Positions 1 to 6,406 of a DNA stretch of 8,857 nucleotides are shown one piece after another (the first letter of the stretch is position 1; each line of letters starts with the position of its first letter). The stretch comes from Candidatus Neomicrothrix sp. UBA2110. GTDB lineage: Bacteria > Actinomycetota > Acidimicrobiia > Acidimicrobiales > Poriferisodalaceae. Under the pieces are notes generated by a model. That model had not been told where the DNA came from, made no database searches, and was given only the letters and a program-made list of their open reading frames with translations. Made by a program: the position numbers and the translations under genes. The stretch is taken from the NCBI GenBank assembly GCA_002331465.1, contig DCYM01000074.1, positions 1 to 8,857 of the forward strand, written 5' to 3'.

Positions 1-40
1 TCTATGTGGGTAGTCATGTCTGGAAGTTTAGAGCTATTGC

Positions 41-436
41 TTAGCTGAACCAGATTCGCCGGTATTCCTTGCTTTGAGGGTGGAGAAGTAACACGACTAG
101 GACCAAGTCAAACATGAGTCGCAATAGAAAACCGAGTTCGAAGTTGTACCGAATTCCGATCCATAAGGTTGCGACTACCGAGTAAAGCGCTGCTGAAACC
201 GCCAATCTGAAGCCCCATTTTTTTTCGTTGGCAATGCCCAGGCCTCCTCCAACCAAAGCAACCAACAACAGGAGGGGGAAGATTCGCGATGCGAAGGGCC
301 CGAGAATGTCATAGGGCAGTTGCCGGTAATAGACACTGCCGAATAAGACAATGCTTACCGCCCGAAAATAGGCAAGCATGACCGCACTGTGGAGCGTCTG
401 AGGTTGGGTCGGATTTAACCAGCGAAAATTATTCAC
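41..436 (-). CDS. Small four-helix membrane protein, function unknown
   Basis: I do not recognise a characterised family. The 131-residue product is strongly hydrophobic, with four likely membrane segments at about residues 19-36, 48-69, 75-95 and 100-119. The N-terminal stretch is short and polar (it contains NPTQPQTL) and the C-terminal tail is basic (KEYRRIW). There is no signal-peptidase site or catalytic motif that I can see. The start is a GTG (434-436) without a clear Shine-Dalgarno sequence. A downstream ATG at the VMLAYF stretch is an alternative, but it would remove the polar N-terminus. The gene lies 32 bp downstream of rlmN on the same strand, so co-transcription is likely; this alone says nothing about function. 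It is probably a real gene because the hydrophobic pattern is regular and its length is unbroken. Confidence 0.7.
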   Translation of the reverse strand: MNNFRWLNPTQPQTLHSAVMLAYFRAVSIVLFGSVYYRQLPYDILGPFASRIFPLLLLVALVGGGLGIANEKKWGFRLAVSAALYSVVATLWIGIRYNFELGFLLRLMFDLVLVVLLLHPQSKEYRRIWFS

Positions 437-468
437 TTTGCCAGTGTGGCAGAGGCTGAGCCAGATCC

Positions 469-1515
469 CTAAGTCTTTCGACGTGGAGACTTTCCTCGGA
501 GTACTACTTGCTGTTCAGCGCGCAATTGCCCGCATGCGGCGTCGATGTCTGTTCCGCGGTTAGCGCGAATGGTGGCATTAACACCGAGAGATTCGAGTAC
601 ATCTTGAAACCAAATGATCGATTCGGGATCTGTCCCGGGCGTGGAATAGCCGGGCGTTGGATTGAGGGGAATCAAATTCACATGGGCGTTAAACGGACGA
701 GCGAACGCCGCTAGCTCCCGGGCTGCGTTTTCGCTGTCATTGACCCCAGCCATCATCGCCCATTCGAAACTAAGCCGGCGGTTTTTCGCCCTTCTGTAAG
801 AGTGAAGTGCTTCTGCAAGCTTTCGTAAGGGGTAGGTGCGGTTGATAGGTGCAATACGGTTACGGATTCGGTCATTCGCGGAATGAAGAGAAACAGCGAG
901 ACTGACGGGTAAGTCTTGCTGGGTCAGCCGTTCGATTCCAGGCACCACACCCACCGTCGAGAGGGTGATTTTTCGAGCGCCAATGCCGAGATCATCGTGT
1001 ATGCGTTCGACAGCTGGCCAGACCTGGTCGAAGTTGGCGAGTGGTTCTCCCATGCCCATGAACACGACATTGCTGACGCGTCGCTTACCTGAACGTTGAG
1101 CAGCTCGCACAACCTGCTCCACGATTTCACCAATTGTCAGATGACGTTCAAAGCCCACTTGCCCCGTTGCGCAGAAGGTACAAGCCATCGCGCAGCCGGC
1201 CTGCGAAGAGACACAGACAGTTGAGCGATCTCGATAGTGCATAAGAACTGACTCGACTAAACGCCCGTCAGTCAGTTGCCAAAGCTGCTTGATGGTCTTG
1301 TCGTTGTCGGCCTTTACTTCCCTAACCGGCGTAAGTGCCGGTGGGAGCAGTTCCTCAATTGTGTTACGAAGGGCTTTGGGCACGTTAGTTAATTCAGCGG
1401 GCTCGCGATGTTGCGCGTGTAACCCGTCCCACACCTGATCGACTCGATAGCGCGGCTCGCCTTCCAGCAATTCAGCGAGCTCCGAACGGGACAAGTCATA
1501 GCGCGTGGTCACCAC
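469..1515 (-). CDS. rlmN: 23S rRNA (adenine2503-C2)/tRNA (adenine37-C2) methyltransferase RlmN
   Basis: RlmN is a cytosolic radical-SAM enzyme that methylates C2 of A2503 in 23S rRNA and of A37 in some tRNAs. The 348-residue product has normal length. The [4Fe-4S]/SAM motif C-x3-C-x2-C is at Cys108, Cys112 and Cys115 (GCAMACTFCATG). The two cysteines of the methyl-transfer mechanism are also present: Cys101, seven residues before the cluster as in E. coli, and Cys328 near the C-terminus (TDIDAACGQL). Other hallmarks are FMGMGEPLAN, ITLSTVG and VSLHSAND. Two GTG codons are adjacent (1513-1515 and 1510-1512). A GAAGG purine run directly abuts the first, so initiation at the second (VTTRYDL) may be favoured. 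The gene is divergent from the VIT1-type transporter with a 32-bp gap and is followed by the membrane protein at 41-436. Confidence 0.96.
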   Translation of the reverse strand: MVTTRYDLSRSELAELLEGEPRYRVDQVWDGLHAQHREPAELTNVPKALRNTIEELLPPALTPVREVKADNDKTIKQLWQLTDGRLVESVLMHYRDRSTVCVSSQAGCAMACTFCATGQVGFERHLTIGEIVEQVVRAAQRSGKRRVSNVVFMGMGEPLANFDQVWPAVERIHDDLGIGARKITLSTVGVVPGIERLTQQDLPVSLAVSLHSANDRIRNRIAPINRTYPLRKLAEALHSYRRAKNRRLSFEWAMMAGVNDSENAARELAAFARPFNAHVNLIPLNPTPGYSTPGTDPESIIWFQDVLESLGVNATIRANRGTDIDAACGQLRAEQQVVLRGKSPRRKT

Positions 1516-1547
1516 CCTTCAAGGGTACGGCGAGTACCTTCAAATGC

Positions 1548-2258
1548 GTGGCTACTCACCGCTATGACGATCACCATCGAGATGTACACGGAAGCGGACT
1601 TCGGGCAGCAGTCTTCGGGGCCTCGGATGGTTTGGTATCTAATGTGCTGTTGATAGTCGGCCTTGCTGGCGCGGATGCATCCGCTGGAATGATACGCACA
1701 GCCGGGGTAGCAGGGCTTCTCGCTGGCGCGATTTCGATGGCAGCTGGCGAATACGTATCGGTTCGCGCCCAAAACGATCTGGTAGCCGGTGAGTTAGAAA
1801 AAGAACGACAAGCGTTGGCTGACGATCCAGAAGAAGAAACTGAAGAGCTGGCAGAGGTATATGTCGAAAGGGGAATGTCACCCGAACAGGCCAGAGAAAT
1901 GGCGCTGTTGGTGATGCAAAATCCTGACGTGGCCCTCGAAGTTCATGCACGAGAAGAACTCGGAGTCAGCCCTAATGACTTGGCTTCTCCGGGGACCGCC
2001 GCGGTCTGGTCTTTTGTTGCGTTTGCGATTGGGGCGTTGGTGCCACTGGTCCCTTGGTTCTGTTCCTCTGCGGCGGGTGTTATTTGGGTGTCCGTGGCTG
2101 CCGGCGTTACTGCGGCCGCAACGATTGGAGCAACCCTGGCTGTCGCTACAGGGCGTTCGATTTTTCGAGGCGTTTTGCGGCACGTAGGTATCGCAAGCAC
2201 AGCGGCGATGACGATCCACTTTGTCGGTGTGTGGCTTGGGTCAGTGGTGCAGCTTTGA
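1548..2258 (+). CDS. VIT1/CCC1-family Fe2+/Mn2+ transporter
   Basis: Members of the VIT1/CCC1 family move ferrous iron or manganese across membranes by proton exchange. The 236-residue product has the standard plan. A His/Asp-rich N-terminus (HHRDVHG) leads into helix 1, with the hallmark FGASDGLVSN at residues 23-32. Helix 2 ends in ISMAAGEYVSVRAQ (62-75). A cytosolic Glu-rich metal-binding domain follows (about 78-140, with ELEKER, EEETEEL, MSPEQARE and NPDVALEVHAREELG). Three more helices lie at about 152-172, 175-200 and 212-234. The start is GTG at 1548 with no convincing Shine-Dalgarno. An upstream ATG at 1545 is in another frame and soon hits a stop. The gene is intact. Its last ~35 codons recur in decayed form at 4837-4989. 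The transported ion cannot be read from the sequence. Confidence 0.93.
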   Translation: MATHRYDDHHRDVHGSGLRAAVFGASDGLVSNVLLIVGLAGADASAGMIRTAGVAGLLAGAISMAAGEYVSVRAQNDLVAGELEKERQALADDPEEETEELAEVYVERGMSPEQAREMALLVMQNPDVALEVHAREELGVSPNDLASPGTAAVWSFVAFAIGALVPLVPWFCSSAAGVIWVSVAAGVTAAATIGATLAVATGRSIFRGVLRHVGIASTAAMTIHFVGVWLGSVVQL

Positions 2259-2266
2259 CTCGTTGA
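2197..2266 (+). repeat. Direct repeat, copy 1 (3' end of the VIT1-type gene and first bases past its stop)
   Basis: This segment matches 4922-4989 in the same orientation. By eye, 52 of 70 aligned columns are identical with two single-base gaps. It includes identical runs at 2197-2208 and 4922-4933 (12 bases), 2211-2219 and 4936-4944 (9 bases), and 2244-2250 and 4968-4974 (7 bases). The match continues 8 bases past the VIT1 stop (CGTTGA occurs in both copies), so it is more than protein-level resemblance. The copies lie about 2.72 kb apart. Confidence 0.7.
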
Positions 2267-2288
2267 TGTCTCCGGCCACCCATATCAG

Positions 2289-2672
2289 TCACTGATCTTC
2301 GCCCAGAAGGTCTCGCATCCACTGCGGTGGTTTACGGGCTGGCTCGTACTGAGCTTCAGCTTGTTGTGCAAGACGAACCCATAACGCTTTATGTTTGTCA
2401 GAAAGGTTTGTTATCCACGAACTCGGCCACGGCGAGTCATTTTTGCCCCAATTCGCTGGGTGTATCCTTGCCAACAGTTCATCAGCTTGCCGTTGAGTGA
2501 CCGCACCAGCGTCAACAAATGCTTGGAGCCCTTCTTTCTGCCCCTCTAAGCGTTTGAGATGCCTCTGTGCCAACGTCTTCGCGGGAGCGAGGTTGTCTTC
2601 TGTACCCACAATCGCAACAGTAACCCTGCCTGTATGTGTTTTCGGTGGGATAGCGGACTCCCCGGAGGGCAT
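2289..2672 (-). CDS. Hypothetical protein, unrecognised; possibly the remnant of a longer gene
   Basis: I do not recognise this 127-residue product. It is hydrophilic and mostly helical. A central charged helix (LAQRHLKRLEGQKEG, then TQRQADELLARI) is followed by a Trp-rich segment (WGKNDSPWPSSW, KALWVRL, PPQWMRDLLGEDQ). There are no membrane segments or catalytic motifs. Codon use looks coding. The reading frame stays open upstream of this ATG to a TAA at 2772-2774, with coding-like sequence (PPGFYYLADPRS) but no ATG, GTG or TTG start. Either translation begins at the ATG at 2670-2672, which has no good Shine-Dalgarno, or the gene has lost its 5' part. Another minus-strand frame over about 2660-2784 also looks coding (starting MRKVTPPQRTTW), so a frameshift is possible. 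It is convergent with the VIT1-type gene, 30 bp from its stop. Confidence 0.5.
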   Translation of the reverse strand: MPSGESAIPPKTHTGRVTVAIVGTEDNLAPAKTLAQRHLKRLEGQKEGLQAFVDAGAVTQRQADELLARIHPANWGKNDSPWPSSWITNLSDKHKALWVRLAQQAEAQYEPARKPPQWMRDLLGEDQ

Positions 2673-2964
2673 CGGCCATATTCGAGTCGATATCGGGTGC
2701 AGCGTCTGTTGGTAAATCTTTGAACGCGGATCCGCTAGGTAATAGAACCCAGGTGGTGCGTTGTGGAGGGGTTACTTTTCGCATTTGGGAGCCGGGTCGA
2801 GATGGGCGCCTCAGCGAGGTTGGGTCAGATGCCGTCAGGTTCCTCTGGAAGAGATATGCGGGGCACGTAGCTCCTGGGCCTACCGCTAGCTCTGAGCTTG
2901 AGTGAGCGGGTCTGCCAATCGACCTTCTACTATGTCTATAACTGAATGCTTGGGGGAGTGGATC
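2673..2964. other. 292-bp gap upstream of the amidohydrolase
   Basis: No intact gene can be supported here. Two minus-strand frames stay open through part of it and may be the decayed 5' part of the gene at 2289-2672. A plus-strand 61-codon frame (2720-2905) has no ribosome-binding site or family resemblance. The amidohydrolase promoter should lie in the right half. I see no convincing -35/-10 pair. Confidence 0.4.
2952..2958 (+). promoter_or_regulatory. Ribosome-binding site that fixes the amidohydrolase start
   Basis: GGGGGAG lies six bases before the ATG at 2965-2967. In-frame start codons upstream, for example the ATG at 2932, have no such purine run. The protein from 2965 begins MYDVVIKNG, the usual opening of this family. 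Confidence 0.8.
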
Positions 2965-4668
2965 ATGTATGACGTAGTGATCAAGAACGGGACTGTGGTC
3001 GACGGGAGCGGGGCAAAAAGTCGCGTCGCGAACGTGGGGATTGTTGGGGATCGGGTCGTAGAAGTAGGCGAATGTGTCAGTGAAGCCTCGCATGTGATCG
3101 ACGCGTCAGGTCGGCTTGTCACCCCTGGATTTGTTGACATCCACACGCATCTTGATGCGCAGCTTGCATGGGATCCGATCGGAACTGTGTCCTGCTGGCA
3201 TGGTGTTACCTCTGCGGTAATGGGTAACTGTGGCGTTACTTTTGCTCCGTGCAAACCCGAAGATCGCAGCTTTTTGGCTGAGGTAATGGAGTCGGTTGAA
3301 GATATTCCGGCTCAGGCAATATTGGAGGGTCTGCCATGGGATTGGCGCACTTTTGGCGAATATCTTGATTCCTATGAGCGCATGCCAAAGGGGTTAAACG
3401 TCGGTGGCATGGTCGGACATTGCTCTGTTCGACTTATGGCGATGGGCGATCGTGCCATTGATGATCACCATGCAAGTGCCGAAGATATTGCACGGATGTG
3501 CGATCTAGTTGAAGAGAGCATGGAAGGTGGGGCCCTCGGATTTTCGACATCGAGAACGTATTTACATCAGACGCCTGATGGGCGAGAAGTGCCCGGTACA
3601 TGGGCGCACCCCGAAGAGTTACTTGCTATCGGTGAAGTCATGGGCCGCTTAGGTAAGGGAATCTTTGAAGCAGCAGTGGACAACGATCGAAAGTCACACG
3701 GGATGGTGGGCGTAGCTGATCGTTCGGTCATTGACCACGAAGTTAAGTGGATGAAAGAACTTTCTGTAAGGACAGGTCGACCAGTCACATTTGGGTTTGT
3801 GCAGAATAGATCCGACCCGACTGCTTGGGAATACTGGTTGGAACTAGTTGAGCGAGCGAATGACGATGGTGCATTGATTTACCCGCAGACAACTAGTCGG
3901 GGAATTGGGGTGTTGTTCGGTGTAGCGAACAGAACACCATTTGATAATTGTTCCCCTGTTTGGAGGGCACTGCGGAGCCTGTCTTGGCAGGAGAAGCTTA
4001 AAAAACTTGGTGATAGTTCCTTTAAAGCTCAACTTGTATCTGACGCAGCACAGACCCCTTCGAAGCTCGACCTTTCAGGAATTTATAGATTAGACAGCAG
4101 CCGAGTCGACTACGAGCCCGATGAGTCGGAGACATTGATAGCGCATGCTGAAGTACGAGGTGTTTCCCCTGCCGAAGCTTTCATAGATATGGCTCTGGAG
4201 ACTGAAGGACGCGGCCTATGGAATTATCCATTCCTGAACTTTGATTTTGACGCGATTCAATCGAAGTTGAAACATCCTGACGTAGTTCTTGGTATCGGAG
4301 ATGCAGGCGCACACGTGGGTCAAATACAAGATGCGAGCCAATCAACTTATTTTCTGACGCGGTGGACGCGTGATAGCAAAACTTGGGATGTAGAAGAGGC
4401 AGTGAAAATGTTGACTTCGGAGGGAGCAGATCTCTTTGGGTTCAAAGACCGCGGAACGTTACGGGAAGGTTCATACGCTGACGTAAACGTTATTGATTTC
4501 GAAAATCTAGCGCTACACGCACCTGAGTTTGTTTATGACTTTCCCAACGGTGCCGGTCGTTACGTCCAAAAAGCATCTGGGTATGACCTAACTCTCGTTA
4601 ATGGCGAAGTGTTTATGGAAAACGGTGAACACAAGGGAGCGCTAGCAGGCAGGGTTGTGCGCAGTTGA
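2965..4668 (+). CDS. Amidohydrolase of the N-acyl-D-amino-acid deacylase (D-aminoacylase) type
   Basis: The 567-residue product belongs to the metal-dependent amidohydrolase superfamily, close to D-aminoacylases, which remove the acyl group from N-acyl-D-amino acids. The N-terminal beta-sandwich opens with MYDVVIKNGTVVDGSG. The metal motif H-x-H is His60/His62 in GFVDIHTHLDAQ. The conserved GNCGVTFAP carries Cys89, the position of the zinc-bridging Cys in D-aminoacylases. GDAGAHVG (Asp446, His450) supplies the likely catalytic Asp. The C-terminal sandwich has GTLREGSYADVNVID. The positions where I expect the zinc histidines of classical D-aminoacylases instead read FEAAVDN (234-240) and TFGFVQN (275-281). 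The substrate may therefore differ, and amidohydrolase is the safe name. The gene stands alone on its strand; its neighbours give no pathway clue. Confidence 0.85.
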   Translation: MYDVVIKNGTVVDGSGAKSRVANVGIVGDRVVEVGECVSEASHVIDASGRLVTPGFVDIHTHLDAQLAWDPIGTVSCWHGVTSAVMGNCGVTFAPCKPEDRSFLAEVMESVEDIPAQAILEGLPWDWRTFGEYLDSYERMPKGLNVGGMVGHCSVRLMAMGDRAIDDHHASAEDIARMCDLVEESMEGGALGFSTSRTYLHQTPDGREVPGTWAHPEELLAIGEVMGRLGKGIFEAAVDNDRKSHGMVGVADRSVIDHEVKWMKELSVRTGRPVTFGFVQNRSDPTAWEYWLELVERANDDGALIYPQTTSRGIGVLFGVANRTPFDNCSPVWRALRSLSWQEKLKKLGDSSFKAQLVSDAAQTPSKLDLSGIYRLDSSRVDYEPDESETLIAHAEVRGVSPAEAFIDMALETEGRGLWNYPFLNFDFDAIQSKLKHPDVVLGIGDAGAHVGQIQDASQSTYFLTRWTRDSKTWDVEEAVKMLTSEGADLFGFKDRGTLREGSYADVNVIDFENLALHAPEFVYDFPNGAGRYVQKASGYDLTLVNGEVFMENGEHKGALAGRVVRS

Positions 4669-4836
4669 AGTTGCTTCAGCGAAACCTCTACTAGAAAACA
4701 GATCGGCTATTGGTTGGCGCGTTTAACTACCGGTCACTACGCGAATTCCGTCAAGTTTGGCTTCGATTTACTCACCGAATTTGTCACCCAACCCCAATTC
4801 CAACGTGGGTGACAACGCGGTGTAAGGCCCCCAGCT
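4669..4836. other. Gene-free stretch after the amidohydrolase
   Basis: This is the first half of a 324-bp stretch without an intact gene. I see no gene here. It contains the 10-bp inverted repeat at 4781-4815 and a weak 5-bp hairpin over the amidohydrolase stop (TGAAG-TTG-CTTCA) without a T-tract. A short frame near 4706 reads AIGWRV, loosely like AIGALV of the VIT1-type protein. It may be a further trace of the relic, but it is too short to count. Confidence 0.4.
4781..4815. repeat. Perfect 10-bp inverted repeat
   Basis: TTGTCACCCA at 4781-4790 and TGGGTGACAA at 4806-4815 are exact reverse complements around a 15-base spacer. As RNA this would be a stable 10-bp stem 113 bases downstream of the amidohydrolase stop. 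No T-run follows on either strand, so it is not a textbook intrinsic terminator. It could be a Rho-type or bidirectional end, a protein-binding dyad, or a remnant of an element end. Confidence 0.6.
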
Positions 4837-4989
4837 TGCGTCACGGCACCAACCTAAAACTTTTAGCTGATGATCCGAATCGGTCCATTTTCGAATTGGT
4901 TTGCGAAGCGTAGGGGTGCAGGCACAGCGGCGACAACGATCCACATTCTTGAGGTGGGTTTGGATCTGTGGTGCGCCTTGATCCGTTGA
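4837..4989 (+). pseudogene. Decayed 3' fragment of a second VIT1/CCC1-type transporter gene
   Basis: In one frame the segment reads CVTAPT, then two in-frame stops (4855-4857 and 4864-4866), then RIGPF, SNWFAKRRGAG, TAATTIHILEVGL and a stop at 4987-4989. It aligns with the last ~50 residues of the intact transporter at 1548-2258 (GVTAAAT, GRSIF, IASTAAMTIHFVGVWL). TAAxTIH is exact apart from one residue, and the distance from the Phe to TAA is the same in both. At DNA level 4922-4989 matches 2197-2266 at 52 of 70 columns. No transporter start, helices 1-2 or metal-binding domain are visible upstream, so only the tail survives. It ends three bases before the mshD stop codon, in convergent orientation. 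A chance match is unlikely given the combined DNA and protein alignment. Confidence 0.65.
4922..4989 (+). repeat. Direct repeat, copy 2 (decayed)
   Basis: This is the partner of 2197-2266, in the same orientation, with identical runs of 12, 9 and 7 bases and two single-base deletions relative to copy 1. It forms the best-preserved part of the VIT1-type relic. Confidence 0.7.
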
Positions 4990-4992
4990 GGA

Positions 4993-5727
4993 CTACTTCT
5001 GATGCAGGCGACGAACTACCTGCACTTCCAGACCGATGTCTCGGTACAGAGTGACTGCCGGAGTATTGTCGGCATCTACGTAAAGCATCGCTCGTGTGAT
5101 TCCGCTGTCCCCGAGATGTTGATAGCCCGCGAGGGTTAAGGCCCGGCCCAGGCCTAGGCCGTGGAAGTCTGGATCGACAGCAATGACATACACCTCGCCG
5201 ATTGACGGGGTCTCGTTCTCGTGGATCTTTGTCCAACAGAAAGCTGCTATCCGACCCTCGCGGTGGTGAATGAGAAAGCCGTTTGGGTCGAACCAAGACT
5301 CGGCTTGTCGCTCTCGAACAAGCTCTGGTGTCCATCCGCTCTGTTCGCGATGCCAAGCAAAGGCCCGGTTATTTACCCGGCACCATTCCTCCTCGTCTTG
5401 ATCGACCACGAAAGATCGAGTTTGGACTTCCGTTCGTTGTTCCATCGGAAGTGACCGCTCCATTCGGAAGAGATCACGTTGAATCTCGAATCCGAGACGT
5501 GTCAGCAAGTCGTCGGTTTCGTCGGATGGGTGGTCAATCCAGATCGAAACCCCTTGAGGCCGTTGATCCAAATTGGTGCGGAGAGCCATCGCCAGCCCAT
5601 CAGAAGTCCACTCGGTGGCGTCGAGTTCAAGTACCGGGCCGTCTCGATCTTCGCCGATCTTTATAACTGGCTCTTCGTTGGTGACTCCGCTCACATGATC
5701 GAAGGTATCGCCCGAAGATGGTTGCAT
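4993..5727 (-). CDS. mshD: Mycothiol acetyltransferase-like protein (MshD), short N-terminal domain
   Basis: MshD performs the last step of mycothiol synthesis, acetylating Cys-GlcN-Ins with acetyl-CoA. The C-terminal half of this 244-residue product is very MshD-like: VNNRAFAWHREQSGW (118-132), WFDPNGFL, FCWTKIH, GEVYVIAVDPDFHGLGLGRALT and LYVDADNTPAVTLYRDIGL. It carries the acetyl-CoA loop of a GNAT fold, with His at the usual Gln/Arg position of the Q/R-x-x-G-x-G motif. MshD normally has two tandem GNAT domains and about 300 residues. Here only the end of the first is recognisable (about 60-94, GVSIWIDH to RLGFEIQRDLFRMERSL). I use the ATG at 5725-5727. A GTG at 5692-5694 is an alternative. 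The frame continues upstream, but there it is antisense to nth and not MshD-like. The gene is convergent with the VIT1-type relic. Confidence 0.8.
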   Translation of the reverse strand: MQPSSGDTFDHVSGVTNEEPVIKIGEDRDGPVLELDATEWTSDGLAMALRTNLDQRPQGVSIWIDHPSDETDDLLTRLGFEIQRDLFRMERSLPMEQRTEVQTRSFVVDQDEEEWCRVNNRAFAWHREQSGWTPELVRERQAESWFDPNGFLIHHREGRIAAFCWTKIHENETPSIGEVYVIAVDPDFHGLGLGRALTLAGYQHLGDSGITRAMLYVDADNTPAVTLYRDIGLEVQVVRRLHQK

Positions 5728-5743
5728 GAGGTAAACAAGCGTA

Positions 5744-6385
5744 ATGGGGAAGCCTCGATCACCGCAGGGGAGAGCGCGTTCAGTGCATGAGCGCTTAAAG
5801 GCGGAATATGAGGCCGTGTGTGAACTCAACCACGAGAGCCCGTTCGAACTGTTAGTGGCTACCATTCTTTCTGCCCAGTGCACAGACGTCCGGGTGAACA
5901 AAACAACCCCTGCTGTTTTTGATCGGTACCCCGACCCTCTCGCACTTGCTCACGCACATCTGGGTGAACTTGAAGAACTAGTACATGCAACTGGCTTCTA
6001 CAAAAGTAAAGCCCGGAACCTAGTAAAGATGGCCAACCAGCTGCTAGAGGACCATGAAGGAGAAGTTCCGACCGACTTGGTAGACCTTGTGAAATTGGGA
6101 GGGGTTGGCCGAAAAACAGCGAACGTCATTCGCTCGGTAGCGTTCGGACTTCCCGGATTGCCAGTCGATACTCATGTTGGGCGATTAGCGCGACGATTAG
6201 GAATCACAGAGGAAGAAGATCCAGTAAAGGTGGAGATGATCTTGAACCCCATGATCCCTCAGCATGAACGAGGTGAATTCAGTCTGAGAGTCATTCTTCA
6301 CGGAAGACAAGTATGTTTCGCTCGGAGTCCTCATTGCGCAGACTGTGTCCTCAATGATTTTTGCCCCAGCGCGTTCGACTTCTAA
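5744..6385 (+). CDS. nth: Endonuclease III (DNA glycosylase/AP lyase)
   Basis: Endonuclease III removes oxidised pyrimidines in base-excision repair and cleaves the abasic strand. The 213-residue product has normal length. The helix-hairpin-helix GGVGRKTANVI carries the catalytic Lys124, and LPVDTHVGRLARRLG carries the catalytic Asp142. The C-terminal [4Fe-4S] ligands fit C-x6-C-x2-C-x5-C at Cys191, 198, 201 and 207. LLVATILSAQCTDVRVN (36-52) is also typical. The ATG at 5744 gives the usual basic N-terminus (MGKPRSPQGRAR). A GTG at 5783 behind GGGGAG is an alternative start. The ATG lies 16 bp from the divergent mshD ATG. The CoA lyase follows after 21 bp, probably in the same transcript. Confidence 0.96.
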   Translation: MGKPRSPQGRARSVHERLKAEYEAVCELNHESPFELLVATILSAQCTDVRVNKTTPAVFDRYPDPLALAHAHLGELEELVHATGFYKSKARNLVKMANQLLEDHEGEVPTDLVDLVKLGGVGRKTANVIRSVAFGLPGLPVDTHVGRLARRLGITEEEDPVKVEMILNPMIPQHERGEFSLRVILHGRQVCFARSPHCADCVLNDFCPSAFDF

Positions 6386-6392
6386 GTCTTTG

Positions 6393-6399
6393 AAAGGAG
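6393..6399 (+). promoter_or_regulatory. Ribosome-binding site of the CoA ester lyase
   Basis: AAAGGAG, the strongest Shine-Dalgarno in the window, lies seven bases before the ATG at 6407 and eight bases after the nth stop. It fixes the start and supports translation as the second gene of an nth transcript. Confidence 0.85.
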
Positions 6400-6406
6400 A
6401 CTCGAT

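Noticed and set aside
508..1133. Open frames within rlmN, one on the plus strand and one in another minus-strand frame
   Set aside because: Shadows of rlmN. The rlmN frame carries every family motif.
1639..2219. Several minus-strand frames inside the VIT1-type gene
   Set aside because: They are shadows of a well-supported transporter gene, with Arg/Pro/Ser-rich antisense-type composition.
2720..2905. Plus-strand 61-codon open frame before the amidohydrolase
   Set aside because: No Shine-Dalgarno and no family features. It is antisense to frames that look at least as coding.
4710..4913. Plus-strand 67-codon open frame
   Set aside because: It runs in a different frame from the VIT1-type relic it overlaps, has no ribosome-binding site or recognisable composition, and the DNA match explains the sequence better.
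5221..5790. Plus-strand open frames across mshD
   Set aside because: Antisense to the MshD-like protein, which has a clear GNAT signature. The frames have no motifs.
5728..5901. Minus-strand extension of mshD to an ATG at 5901
   Set aside because: This part is antisense to the conserved 5' half of nth and does not resemble the missing MshD N-terminal domain.
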